Assembly: GCA_023433405.1 (NCBI GenBank)
Contig: JAEZCT010000022.1
Span: forward strand, 62,001-126,000
From: Bacillota bacterium
GTDB taxonomy: Bacteria > Bacillota > Clostridia > Oscillospirales > Ruminococcaceae
Direction: 5' to 3'
DNA length: 64,000 nt
The notes below the pieces were generated by a model. It worked only from the letters and a program-made list of their open reading frames with translations. It had not been told where the DNA came from and made no database searches. This document shows positions 50,797 to 59,706 of the stretch, piece by piece. The position numbers and the translations under genes were made by a program. The stretch's first letter is position 1, and every line of letters begins with the position of its first letter.

Positions 50797-52113
50797 TTAT
50801 AGCTTAACAATCAGCTTCTTATAAAACGCCACGCAATCATCGACCTTGTACGCATCAATGCGCTCGTTGTCGGCGTGAATCAGCGCGCGGTCCTCCTTTG
50901 ACATCTTTACAGGAGAAAAACGATACACATGGTCGGATATGCGCCCATAGTGGCGGGAATCGGTGCAGGCCATCATCAGGTAAGGCGTTACAAGGATATC
51001 CTGCCAATTCTCGCGAATGGTATCGGCAAGCAGCTCATACCGTTCATCCATCTCCGATATTTTGGAGGGCTCGTTGGAGTACAGGTTGGTCACCTCAATC
51101 TCGCTGCCCGCAAGACGGGAGATCCGCTCCATGGTGCTTTGCGCCGACTCCCCCTGCAAAATGCGAAAGTTTGCGGTAGCCGAGGCGGCCTTGGGCAGCA
51201 CGTTAGCCTGTTTGCTGGCGGTTGCCATGGTAAACGCGCAGGTGGTGCGTGTCATGGCCGCAAGCTCACCGCCGCTATTGGCAAAAACAAGCTTTACAAG
51301 GGGAGCCGTCAGCCACAGATTCGTAAACAAAAAGCGGATGAAGCCGTTGCTTGAGTACCCGCCCAGATTCCCCAGCATCTTGCGCACAGGCGAAATGAGC
51401 CTTTGGGGAAACGGGCTTCTTTCAATACGGGCAATAGCCTTTGCAAGCTTACCCAGCGCGGTTTTCTTGGGCGGCGCGGAGGCGTGCCCGTCCTCCGCGC
51501 GGGCGGTAAGCATCAGGTTTAAAAAGCCCTTTTCGGCAATGCCGATTACGGCGCATTCCTTATCCACACCGGGGAAGATGTTTGATACGATGGCGCCGCC
51601 CTCATCCAGCACAAAGCCGGGGCGAAGTCCCTTGCTCTCAAACCAGTCCACCATGGCGGGCGCGCTTGGCCCCCCGCCAATCTCCTCATCTCCCGCAAAG
51701 GCGAGGTACAGGTCGTTTTGAAGGACCAGGCCTTCGGCCAGCAGTGCCTCGGATGCCTCCATTGCGGCGCACAGGGTTATCTTTGTATCCAGCGTGCCGC
51801 GTCCCCACACCACACCGTCCTTTATCTCACCCGCAAAGGGCGGCACCTGCCATCCCTCGGTTACCTCCACCACGTCGTAGTGGGACATAAGCACCGACGG
51901 GCTGTCCTTGCGTTTGCCGGAAAGGTGCATAATCAGGCCGCTGCTTCCCACCCGCTCAAACGCGCTCTTTTCAAAAACCTTGGGATAGCGTTCCTGCAAA
52001 TACTGTACAAAGCCGTCAAACTCCTGCTTGTTTGCCTCCGGCTCGTTAAGCACCGAGATTGTTTTAAAGCTTATCATCTTCGCCAGCGATTCCACCGCGC
52101 GGCTGTATGCCAT
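50797..52113 (-). CDS. M20 family metallopeptidase
   Basis: A 438-residue M20/M25/M40 peptidase that cleaves small peptides or N-acyl amino acids. Metal ligands and the catalytic Glu lie in MSHYDVVEV, GRGTLDTK, AGDEEIGGG and LDEGG; the lid domain occupies the middle. The start is set at the ATG at 52113, nine bases after GGAAAGGA; an ATG six codons earlier lacks a ribosome-binding site. Two small membrane proteins are encoded just upstream, suggesting uptake of the peptide or amino acid substrate. Confidence 0.9.
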   Translation of the reverse strand: MAYSRAVESLAKMISFKTISVLNEPEANKQEFDGFVQYLQERYPKVFEKSAFERVGSSGLIMHLSGKRKDSPSVLMSHYDVVEVTEGWQVPPFAGEIKDGVVWGRGTLDTKITLCAAMEASEALLAEGLVLQNDLYLAFAGDEEIGGGPSAPAMVDWFESKGLRPGFVLDEGGAIVSNIFPGVDKECAVIGIAEKGFLNLMLTARAEDGHASAPPKKTALGKLAKAIARIERSPFPQRLISPVRKMLGNLGGYSSNGFIRFLFTNLWLTAPLVKLVFANSGGELAAMTRTTCAFTMATASKQANVLPKAASATANFRILQGESAQSTMERISRLAGSEIEVTNLYSNEPSKISEMDERYELLADTIRENWQDILVTPYLMMACTDSRHYGRISDHVYRFSPVKMSKEDRALIHADNERIDAYKVDDCVAFYKKLIVKL

Positions 52114-52169
52114 GGTAATCATCCTTTCCATATCCGTTCATCATAATATCGGGTTGGCTTATTTTTATG

Positions 52170-52826
52170 CTACAGCTGGTTTTTCTTATACAAAAGCCGC
52201 GCCACGCCAATGGAAAGACCCGCGGCGACGGGCACCAGCACCCCAACCGCGCTTGCCAGCGAGGGCACCAGAATAAACAGCGAGATCATTACCGCCAGCG
52301 GCGCGACCGCAAGCTTCCAGCTTTTTGAGACAAACACAACGCCCAGCGCGCCAAAGAGCGCTGGCAGGATGTTATCAAAGGCGGGCTTGAGCACAGGCGA
52401 TTCCAGCACCGGGGTGAGGGGAATAAGCAGCAGCACCCCCGCAATGATAATCAGCGTGGTGGTAATGGAAGAAACCGCGACCGCAATTGTGGACACCACC
52501 TCGCCCTCATCGCTGCCCGGCTTGACCTCGGCGGCCTCCATTGCCGACAGCGCGCAGGGCACCTTGAGGTTTGAAAGGTTGCCGGTTACAAAGCCCAGAT
52601 AGGTGCCGGCACTGCCCAGCATGGGGGAGTAGGTAAGCACCTCAATAACCGCTACAGTCCAAAAGATAGGGATGACGCCCAGCAGTCCCTGCAGCACCTT
52701 TAAAGGGTCCGGCCATGCGCCGTAGGAAAGACCGAAAACGACCGGAACAGCAAAAAAGATTAGAAAAGCGGCAAACATCCAAATGCGTCCCGCCGTATGT
52801 ACAGAATCTTCGTAGCTTCTTTTCAT
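52170..52826 (-). CDS. Membrane protein, probable transporter partner
   Basis: A 218-residue protein with about six hydrophobic segments and no domain I can name with certainty. The sequence AVIEVLTYSPMLGSAGTYLG and the AAEVKPGSDEGEVV loop recall proteins paired with DUF5058 in Clostridia. The start is the ATG at 52826, nine bases after AGAGG; a TTG two codons upstream is unlikely. It lies between the DUF5058 gene and the M20 peptidase and is probably co-transcribed with both. Confidence 0.7.
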   Translation of the reverse strand: MKRSYEDSVHTAGRIWMFAAFLIFFAVPVVFGLSYGAWPDPLKVLQGLLGVIPIFWTVAVIEVLTYSPMLGSAGTYLGFVTGNLSNLKVPCALSAMEAAEVKPGSDEGEVVSTIAVAVSSITTTLIIIAGVLLLIPLTPVLESPVLKPAFDNILPALFGALGVVFVSKSWKLAVAPLAVMISLFILVPSLASAVGVLVPVAAGLSIGVARLLYKKNQL

Positions 52827-52857
52827 GTTCAAGACCTCTTTCTCATCTTTATCGCCG

Positions 52858-53574
52858 CTAAAGCACGTTTTTAAGCAGGATGGCCATAGCCATCGCGCCG
52901 ATCATGCTAAAGGGCAGGGCATAGTTGCGCAGCCATTCGGCGCCGCATTTTTTTATGATGATGCCGCAGCCCGCCATAATAATCGCAGAGCTGAGGAGCG
53001 TTAGCACCGAGACAAGTCCGCCCGAAATACCCATGCCCAGAAAGGCGGAGATCATGCCAAGAAACATGGCGGTAATGAAGATGTCGCTCCATTTTTCGTC
53101 CCGCTTCTTCATGGTGTTTAGGCTGCCGCGAAGCTTCTTTAAAAACAGCGGGATAATAATAAGCGGCAGTACGGAGCCGGTCGTCATAACCCAGATGATT
53201 GCCGAGAAAATCTTCGGGTCGGCAATGTTGTCGGCAATGGAGAGGCCAAAGGCGTTGGCCGCGGCCTGGGCGGCGGGCAGCTCGTAGGTAATCGCGCCGA
53301 TGACGCTCAGGCGTATCCAGGGCAGCGCGACACCCAAGGCCTTGGATAGCGTGATGAGGGCGAGCAGGATGGAGATGGAGGGGGTGATGGTAAAGATGAC
53401 GGAGGAGATTACCGTCTTTTTAATCACGCTTGCGCCCATTCCAAGCTGTTTTCCCCGCTTTAGCGCCATGACAAGAAAATAGAGAGACTGAGCGATAACA
53501 AACGCGGCGACCAGCGCGCCAAGCGTAAACAGTACCGGCCCGTTTTTAAAATTCTGCATAAATTTTGACCACAC
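52858..53574 (-). CDS. DUF5058 family membrane protein
   Basis: A 238-residue protein with about six hydrophobic segments, including SLYFLVMALKRGKQLGM after the first span and ITPSISILLALI in the second, as in DUF5058. The start is GTG at 53574 (AAAGG lies very close) or an in-frame ATG five codons later (53559). It is the first gene of the leftward unit with a partner membrane protein and the M20 peptidase. A two-component amino acid or peptide permease is a reasonable guess. Confidence 0.75.
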   Translation of the reverse strand: MWSKFMQNFKNGPVLFTLGALVAAFVIAQSLYFLVMALKRGKQLGMGASVIKKTVISSVIFTITPSISILLALITLSKALGVALPWIRLSVIGAITYELPAAQAAANAFGLSIADNIADPKIFSAIIWVMTTGSVLPLIIIPLFLKKLRGSLNTMKKRDEKWSDIFITAMFLGMISAFLGMGISGGLVSVLTLLSSAIIMAGCGIIIKKCGAEWLRNYALPFSMIGAMAMAILLKNVL

Positions 53575-53944
53575 CTTTCAGAGTACATAAAGCCGGTCTA
53601 CACCGGGATGCACGGCAGAGAGTCGTTGCATTTTGAGGAGATTAGTCTTATGTGCAATAAAAACAGAAAAGAACAGGCTGCTTGCCGCTTTGGCAAGGTT
53701 TCAATAATCATACCACAAGGAAATGGAAAAGAAAATCGTCAACAAGCAAAAACATTCGCATCAGCTGTTGTCATTTGCATGACAAAAAACGATTTGCGCG
53801 GGGTGTGGCGCCTGGCTATTTCCTGCTAGCCAAGCGCCACACCCCGCGCCGTTGCGATGATAATTCTAATTCCCAATTAAGTGAAACGCTTTGGCATATG
53901 GGCTTTTACGCGGATTGAGCCGCCGCACCTTTGAGGAGACTGTA
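53575..53944. other. Intergenic region between glgP and the DUF5058 unit
   Basis: No gene is supported. It contains a MITE end remnant (GAGGAGATTAGTC, 53635-53647), the glgP terminator and a degenerate MITE. The promoter of the DUF5058 unit must lie near its left part. Confidence 0.5.
53783..53849 (-). terminator. Intrinsic terminator of malQ-glgP
   Basis: GCGCGGGGTGTGGCGC (53796-53811) pairs exactly with 53834-53849, with further TGGCTA/TAGCCA pairing inside. On the minus strand it is followed by TTTTTT (53783-53788). Confidence 0.85.
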
Positions 53945-53946
53945 TT
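53860..53946 (-). repeat. Degenerate MITE-like element at the glgP 3' end
   Basis: TTCTAATTCCCAATTAAGTG, then CATATGGGCTTTTACGCGGATT and TTTGAGGAGACTGTATT follow the order of a minus-oriented copy. The glgP stop codon lies within its end. Confidence 0.7.
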
Positions 53947-56311
53947 ACAGCGCAACGGGTGAAATGCCCCATATCTCACGGGCGTACTGCTCCACGCTTC
54001 GGTCGGAGCTGAACCAGCCCGCGCTGCACAGGTTCATCCAGCACATTTTCGCAAACGCCGCGCGATCCCGATAGAGGGCGTTCGCCCTCTGCCGCGCCGC
54101 AAGGTATGCCTCAAAATCCGCAAGCAAAAAGTAATGGTCGGGCTCATGCCAGCTTGCCCCCTTTAGCAGGGCGGTGTAAAGCTCCAGAAAGCAGCCGGTG
54201 CCGCCGTCGTCAAAGGTGCCGTCCACCAGAGAATCCACCACCCGCTTCATGCGGGGGTTGCCTTCATACAGTGCAGCCGGATCATATGTGGGCTTTATTC
54301 TTTCCACATCCTCTACCCGTAAGCCGAAGATAATGCTGTTTTCCTCCCCCGCCTCGCGCACAATCTCCACATTGGCGCCGTCGTAGGTGCCAAGGGTAAC
54401 GGTGCCGTTAAGCATAAACTTCATGTTGCCGGTACCCGAGGCCTCGGTTCCGGCTGTGGAGATCTGCTCGGAGAAATCCGCTGCCGCCACGAGCCTTTCG
54501 GCATAGGACACATTATAGTTTTGTACAAACACCACCTTGAGCCTGCCCTCCATGCGCGCGTCGTTGTTGACCAAACGGGCTACCTCATTGATGTATTGGA
54601 TGATGCCCTTTGCCCGGAAATACCCCGGCGCCGATTTTGCGCCGAACAGGAAGGTGGTGGGGTAATAATCCGTAATCCTCCCCTCCAGCAGGCCGAAATA
54701 GGTATCTAGTATGGCAAAGGCGTTTAGCAGCTGGCGCTTATATTCGTGCAGACGCTTAATCTGAGTATCGAAAATGCTGTCGGGGTCAAGGGTAATGCCC
54801 TCGTGGGTCTTAATATACGCGCAAAGCTTGCGTTTGTTCTCCCGCTTCGTTTCCATAAAGCGGTTGAGTACGTCCGCGTCGTTCGCGTACCGCTCCAGCT
54901 TTTTGAGCTCTGAAAGGGAGGTAACCCATCGGTCTCCGCCCAGCAGACCGGTGATTAGCGCCGATAAGTCGGGATTGCACAGGGCAAGCCAGCGGCGCGG
55001 GGTAATGCCGTTGGTGATATTGAGAAAGCGTTTCGGATACAGCGCGTACCAGTCGGAAAGCTCGCGCCCGGTCAGGATGCCTGTATGCAGCTCGGCGACA
55101 CCGTTGGTGTGTGCCGCCGTATAAAGGGCAAGCCGCGCCATGTGTACGGTGCGCTGATGCAGAAGGGCAAGCTTCTCATCAAACACCGGCGCGGGAACCT
55201 GCTTGCCCCGCAGCTCCCGTTTCTGCCTTGCCGCGATGAGGCGGATGATTTCGTACACACGGGGCAAAAGGCGGCGCACAAGCGATGCCCCCCATTTTTC
55301 CAGCGCCTCCGCCATGATGGTGTGATTGGTGTAATGAAAAACGCTTTGGGCAATCTCAAAGGCCTCATCAAAGCCCAAGCCCTCCTCGGTAAGCCGCAGA
55401 ATCAGCTCCGGGATGGCGATGACGGGGTGGGTGTCGTTGAGCTGGATGGCGCAAAAATCGGCAAAGCCTGTAAGGTCATCGCCGCGCAGGAGTTTATACT
55501 CCCGCAAAAGATCCGCGATTGCGGCGCTTGCAAAGAAATATTCCTGCCGTAAGCGCAAAAGCCTGCCTTTGTCGGTATCATCGTTCGGGTATAGGGTGCG
55601 CGAGATATCCTCTGCGCGGTTTTGCTCGCGCACCGCGTCGTCGTAGCGCTGGGCATTAAACAGCGCAAAGTCAAAGCCCGCCAGCGGCTCGGCCTGCCAC
55701 AGGCGCAGGGTGCCGATATAGCGGGTGTTGCAGCCAAGGATGGGCATGTCGTATGGGACGGCGCGCACGGTCTGGTCGGCGTAGCGCACGGTAACGGCAT
55801 CCTCATCCCGGCGCACCGACCAGGGATCGCCAAGGCGCGTCCAGTCGTCAGGCTCCTCCCGCTGACGGCCTTGGGCAAAGCTTTGCTTAAACAGTCCATA
55901 GCGGTACCGTATGCCGTAGCCCGTTAGCGGCAGGTTTAAGGTGGCAGCGCTGTCCAGGTAGCACGCCGCGAGCCGACCAAGACCGCCGTTACCAAGCGCC
56001 GCGTCCTCAATCTCCTCTAAAGCGGCAAGGCTTAGCCCGCTCTCTTTGAGCAGCGCGTCCGCTTCCCCGGTCAGCCCGAGGCAGAGCAGGTTATTAAAGA
56101 CGGCGCGCCCCACCAAAAACTCGGCGGAGAGATAGCATGCACGTTTAGTGCGCGCCCCGGCCTGCGCGCTTGCCTGCCAGTCGTCCGCCACAAGCGTCAT
56201 TACCGACCGCCCGATGGCATTGTGTGCCTGAGCCGCGGTCATAGCTCTGCCCGCGCATTGTGCCTTACTGCTGCTTAAAAATGCCTGTCTGAACGCCTCG
56301 CCTCTGCTCAT
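53945..56311 (-). CDS. glgP: Glycogen/alpha-glucan phosphorylase
   Basis: A 788-residue GT35 phosphorylase releasing glucose 1-phosphate from alpha-1,4-glucan. The PLP lysine lies in EASGTGNMKFMLNG near residue 630. The catalytic site segments NGGLGRLAACYLDS and LNDTHP are intact. The length is near that of E. coli MalP/GlgP. Its start overlaps the malQ stop by four bases, so the two are translationally coupled. Together they degrade maltodextrins or glycogen. Confidence 0.95.
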   Translation of the reverse strand: MSRGEAFRQAFLSSSKAQCAGRAMTAAQAHNAIGRSVMTLVADDWQASAQAGARTKRACYLSAEFLVGRAVFNNLLCLGLTGEADALLKESGLSLAALEEIEDAALGNGGLGRLAACYLDSAATLNLPLTGYGIRYRYGLFKQSFAQGRQREEPDDWTRLGDPWSVRRDEDAVTVRYADQTVRAVPYDMPILGCNTRYIGTLRLWQAEPLAGFDFALFNAQRYDDAVREQNRAEDISRTLYPNDDTDKGRLLRLRQEYFFASAAIADLLREYKLLRGDDLTGFADFCAIQLNDTHPVIAIPELILRLTEEGLGFDEAFEIAQSVFHYTNHTIMAEALEKWGASLVRRLLPRVYEIIRLIAARQKRELRGKQVPAPVFDEKLALLHQRTVHMARLALYTAAHTNGVAELHTGILTGRELSDWYALYPKRFLNITNGITPRRWLALCNPDLSALITGLLGGDRWVTSLSELKKLERYANDADVLNRFMETKRENKRKLCAYIKTHEGITLDPDSIFDTQIKRLHEYKRQLLNAFAILDTYFGLLEGRITDYYPTTFLFGAKSAPGYFRAKGIIQYINEVARLVNNDARMEGRLKVVFVQNYNVSYAERLVAAADFSEQISTAGTEASGTGNMKFMLNGTVTLGTYDGANVEIVREAGEENSIIFGLRVEDVERIKPTYDPAALYEGNPRMKRVVDSLVDGTFDDGGTGCFLELYTALLKGASWHEPDHYFLLADFEAYLAARQRANALYRDRAAFAKMCWMNLCSAGWFSSDRSVEQYAREIWGISPVAL

Positions 56312-57801
56312 CGGTCAGCCCGCCTTCCATACAGTGTGGTAATTTCGTAAATATCCCGCGCCAGGGCGGGGGTAAGTATCCCGGGGTGTGCGCGCCAGAC
56401 CCAGTTCCCCCCAAGCGTTGAGGGGGTGTTCATCCTCGCCTCGCGGCCAAGAGACAAAAAATCCTGCATGGGGGCAATGGCGGTACTGCCCGGGCTTGCC
56501 CACGCCGCGCGGATGAAGCCCCAGCTGACAGGCTCGTTGCGGTGCAGGTTCAGGTATTGCCTGCAAAACCGCGCGTCGGCGCGGCGGGCGGTTTTTAGCC
56601 ATCCGCAAACCGTGTCGTTGTCATGGGTGCCGGTATAAACCACACAGTTTTTCTCGTGATTATGAGGCAGGTAATCGCTGTCTCCTTTGGCATCAAAGGC
56701 AAATTGCAGCACTTTCATGCCCGGGTAGCCCGTTTTTTTGCGCAGGGTATGCACCGAGCGGGTTAGCATACCAAGGTCCTCGGCAATAATCTCCTTGCCT
56801 TGCTTGCCAAGCCCCGCCCGCAGGGCCTCAAACAGCGCATAGCCAGGGCCTTGAACCCACTGCCCGTGCTCGGCGGTTTTATCCTTTGCCGGAATGGCAT
56901 AGTAGCTGTCAAAGCCGCGAAAATGGTCGATGCGCACCACATCGTACCATGCTGCGGCGGCCTTCATGCGCCGTACCCACCACGCAAACACCGCCTCCCT
57001 CCGGTCGGTCCATCGGTAGAGGGGGTTGCCCCAAAGCTGGCCGGTTTTACTAAAGGCGTCGGGAGGGCAGCCCGCCACCCTAACAGGGCAAAGATCGTCA
57101 TCCAGCTCAAACAGAGAGGGGTTCGCCCACACATCCGCGCTGTCCTCTGCCACATAGATGGGCAGGTCGCCGATAATGCGCACGCCCCTCCTGTTTGCGT
57201 ATGCCTTCAGCGCCAGCCATTGGTCGGTAAACCTATGCTGTATAAACCGCCAAAAATCAATCTCCGGCGCAAGGCGCGCGCGGGCGTGGGCAAGCGCCGC
57301 GGGTTGGCGCGTGCGAAGCTCCTGCGGCCACTCGCTCCAGGGTGCGCCGCCCAGACTGTCCTTTAAGGCCATATACAGCGCGTAATCCTCCAGCCAGTGC
57401 GCGTTCTCTCGGGTAAAAGCGGCAAGGCTTGCCCGTTTGTTCTCATCCAAATGGCGGTAGGCGGCAAACAGCACCCTAAAGCGGCTGCGGTACAGCTTGT
57501 CGTAATCCGTCCTTTCAGGGTCACTCCCCCAATCCAGGTTGACATAATCCTGTGGGGTAAGCAGTCCGTCTGCGGCGAGCAGGTCAAGATCTATAAAGTA
57601 GGGGTTGCCCGCAAAGGTGGAAAAGGACTGGTAGGGGGAATCTCCGTAGCCGGTGGGACCAATGGGGAGTATCTGCCAAAAGCGCTGACCCGCCTCTGCC
57701 AAAAAGTCCACAAAATCAGTTGCCGCCTTGCCGAAGGTCCCAATGCCATAGGGGGAAGGCAGGCTGGAGATATGAAAAAGAATGCCGCTGGATCGTTTCA
57801 T
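56308..57801 (-). CDS. malQ: 4-alpha-glucanotransferase (amylomaltase)
   Basis: A GH77 enzyme of about 497 residues that transfers glucan chains between maltodextrins. The motifs LPSPYGIGTFG, LPIGPTGYGDSPYQ, the nucleophile Asp in VRIDHFRGF and EDLG are intact. The start is put at the ATG at 57801, with AAAGGA 12 bases before it; an ATG four codons earlier touches that site and is less likely. A type A MITE lies 33 bases upstream, in or next to the promoter region. Confidence 0.94.
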   Translation of the reverse strand: MKRSSGILFHISSLPSPYGIGTFGKAATDFVDFLAEAGQRFWQILPIGPTGYGDSPYQSFSTFAGNPYFIDLDLLAADGLLTPQDYVNLDWGSDPERTDYDKLYRSRFRVLFAAYRHLDENKRASLAAFTRENAHWLEDYALYMALKDSLGGAPWSEWPQELRTRQPAALAHARARLAPEIDFWRFIQHRFTDQWLALKAYANRRGVRIIGDLPIYVAEDSADVWANPSLFELDDDLCPVRVAGCPPDAFSKTGQLWGNPLYRWTDRREAVFAWWVRRMKAAAAWYDVVRIDHFRGFDSYYAIPAKDKTAEHGQWVQGPGYALFEALRAGLGKQGKEIIAEDLGMLTRSVHTLRKKTGYPGMKVLQFAFDAKGDSDYLPHNHEKNCVVYTGTHDNDTVCGWLKTARRADARFCRQYLNLHRNEPVSWGFIRAAWASPGSTAIAPMQDFLSLGREARMNTPSTLGGNWVWRAHPGILTPALARDIYEITTLYGRRADR

Positions 57802-57833
57802 ATAGCTGACCATTCCTTTGATGCGTATTACTT

Positions 57834-57935
57834 ATACTAATATCCGATTTAAAAGAGTATAAAAATCAAGTGAAAAGCTTTAATTTATGGGTTTTCACGC
57901 GGATTTTTATCGACTCTTTTTGAGGGGGTTAGTAT
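57834..57935 (-). mobile_element. MITE-like palindromic element, type A, full length
   Basis: A minus-oriented copy from ATACTAATATCCGATT to GGGGTTAGTAT in the malQ upstream region. Confidence 0.9.
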
Positions 57936-57975
57936 TATAATCGATTAAAGGTGCGTAAAAATCAAGTGAAGCGCT
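57936..57975 (-). repeat. Partial MITE-like element in tandem
   Basis: Directly after the full copy, ATAATCGATTAAAGG and GTAAAAATCAAGTGAAGCGCT repeat the first half of another minus-oriented copy, which then stops near the deoD 3' end. Confidence 0.65.
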
Positions 57976-58002
57976 ATTGGGCTTTGGCAGACGATGGCGT
58001 CA

Positions 58003-58716
58003 TCAAGCAAGGGCAAGGGCCACCTTCATCATGTCGGTAAACGAGTTCTGCCGCGCTTCGGCGGGCAGAGAAAGCCCGCGCAGGGGGCAATCCGATATTG
58101 TGAGCACGCACAAGGCCTCCTTGCCCGCGCGTGCGGCGTTTGCGTACAGCGCGGCTGCTTCCATCTCCACCGCCAGCACCCCTAAGCGCTTCCACCGTGT
58201 GAGAAACTCCGGGTCGTCGTCATAGAAGGTATCGCTTGATAGAATGCCGCCCACCTGACAGCGCAGGCCAAGCTCCTTAGCTGCTGCCGCCGCCCGCTGC
58301 AAAAGGTCAAAGCTCGCAACCGGCGCAAGACTGCCGCCCAGCCCATATTGCGCGGTATAGCTTGAATTGGTGGAGGCGCCCATGCCCAGCACAATATCCC
58401 CAAGCTCCAGCCCGTCATGCAGCGCGCCGGCCGAGCCGATGCGGACAATGCGCTCCACCCCATAAAAATTGTACAGCTCGTAGGAGTAAATACCCATGGA
58501 GGGCATTCCCATACCGCTTCCCTGTACCGATACCCGTTTGCCGTTAAACTCGCCGGTAAAGCCGTACATCCCCCGGATGTTATTGTACTTTACAGGGTTT
58601 CTTAAAAAGGTCTCTGCCACAACCTCTGCCCGCAAAGGGTCTCCGGGCATTAAAACAAAGGGGGCGATTTCGCCTTCTCCCGCGCCGATGTGCGGGGTTG
58701 GGATGTTATTAGCCAT
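58003..58716 (-). CDS. deoD: Purine-nucleoside phosphorylase, DeoD type
   Basis: A 237-residue hexameric-type phosphorylase converting purine (deoxy)nucleosides to base and pentose 1-phosphate. The phosphate site MPGDPLRAE, GSGMGMPSMGIYSYEL, VRIGSAGAL and the VEMEAAALY purine/ribose site are intact, with Asp in TISDCPL. The start is the ATG at 58716 after GGAAAGTG; a GTG three codons earlier is unlikely. It belongs to purine salvage. Confidence 0.95.
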   Translation of the reverse strand: MANNIPTPHIGAGEGEIAPFVLMPGDPLRAEVVAETFLRNPVKYNNIRGMYGFTGEFNGKRVSVQGSGMGMPSMGIYSYELYNFYGVERIVRIGSAGALHDGLELGDIVLGMGASTNSSYTAQYGLGGSLAPVASFDLLQRAAAAAKELGLRCQVGGILSSDTFYDDDPEFLTRWKRLGVLAVEMEAAALYANAARAGKEALCVLTISDCPLRGLSLPAEARQNSFTDMMKVALALA

Positions 58717-59106
58717 CGTTATCACTTTCCTTTTCTATAGTATAAGTATACCAGCTATTATACCATATATGAAACGAAATTTTCCATGCGGGGGTGGCAT
58801 AGGAGCAAAAAAACGCGGAGCAGTTATAAACACATAAAAACAGCAATGCCAATTGCCCAAGGGGTGGTTGACAGGGCGGGAGCCCGGGTTGTATGATTAG
58901 AAAAGCATCCCGCTGCCTGTTGTAGGGTACAATTGTGTTTTATTACTAATATTCGTTTTAAGTGCAAAGATATATACAACCAAGTGAAGCGCTTTGGTTT
59001 ATGGGTTTTCACGCGGATGGATATCTATTATTCTGCACTTTTTTATGAGATTAGAATAATGCGGCATTAGGATACTTAAAATTCACGCAATGAAAAGGAG
59101 CACACG
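58717..59106. other. Divergent intergenic region
   Basis: No gene is supported. A TATAAT for deoD lies on the minus strand at 58757-58762 with a weak -35. The right half is filled by an expanded MITE copy. Confidence 0.5.
58943..59058 (-). mobile_element. MITE-like element, expanded, with matched new arms
   Basis: The minus-strand core GGTTTATGGGTTTTCACGCGG is kept. The outer arms read AAGTGCA/TGCACTT and the inner ones AGATAT/ATATCT, still complementary but different from types A and B. Confidence 0.75.
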
Positions 59107-59529
59107 ATGGAGAAGGATATCACCTGCGCGTATTGTATGGAAGGCGAGCTTGTGGCGAAATTCGGAGTTAAAATCTGCGAGCTTAAGACCTCAAAGGTAT
59201 ACCTTTTTAAGGAGCAAAGCCATGAGGGTCGTGTAATTGTTGCCCATAAAAATCATGTGGGCGAGATGACAGAGCTTACAGACGAGGAGCGCAATGATTA
59301 TTTTGCGGACGTAAACCATGTGGCGAAGGCGCTGCATCAGGCTTTTAAGCCGGATAAAGTCAATTATGGCGCGTATGGTGATACCGGCCACCATCTGCAT
59401 TTTCACCTTGTGCCAAAATATAGGGATGGGTTTGAATGGGGCGGCGTTTTTGCTATGAATCCCCAGGAAACCCTGTGCAGCGACGCGAAATATGACGAGA
59501 TTATCGGGCGCATTAAAAAGTATCTTTAA
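59107..59529 (+). CDS. HIT family protein
   Basis: A 140-residue histidine-triad protein with HHLHFHLVPK near residues 97-106 and the CAYC-type N-terminus of a bacterial HIT hydrolase. Such proteins hydrolyse nucleoside phosphoramidates or dinucleotides. The C-terminal WGGVFAMNPQETLCSDAKY is longer than in Hint. AAAAGGAG precedes the ATG. Confidence 0.9.
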   Translation: MEKDITCAYCMEGELVAKFGVKICELKTSKVYLFKEQSHEGRVIVAHKNHVGEMTELTDEERNDYFADVNHVAKALHQAFKPDKVNYGAYGDTGHHLHFHLVPKYRDGFEWGGVFAMNPQETLCSDAKYDEIIGRIKKYL

Positions 59530-59555
59530 CGCATAATACTATCATCCTTTTTCAA

Positions 59556-59585
59556 GGCAAAACCGCGCGATAAGTGCGGTTTTGC
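59556..59585 (+). terminator. Hairpin terminator of the HIT gene
   Basis: GGCAAAACCGC and GCGGTTTTGCC form a perfect 11-base stem with an eight-base loop, 27 bases after the stop codon. Confidence 0.7.
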
Positions 59586-59671
59586 CCGATATTTATAGGG
59601 TGAATAAATAAGCGGAATACACGGCGCAAAAATGGCGTAAGTGGTGTAAGTATTTTTGCGCGCATTTATGC

Positions 59672-59700
59672 TTGTATTTCGTTCGGCAATATATTATAAT
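59672..59700 (+). promoter_or_regulatory. Promoter of the SRP RNA gene
   Basis: TTGTAT (59672-59677) and TATAAT (59695-59700) are separated by 17 bases. Confidence 0.75.
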
Positions 59701-59706
59701 ATACAG

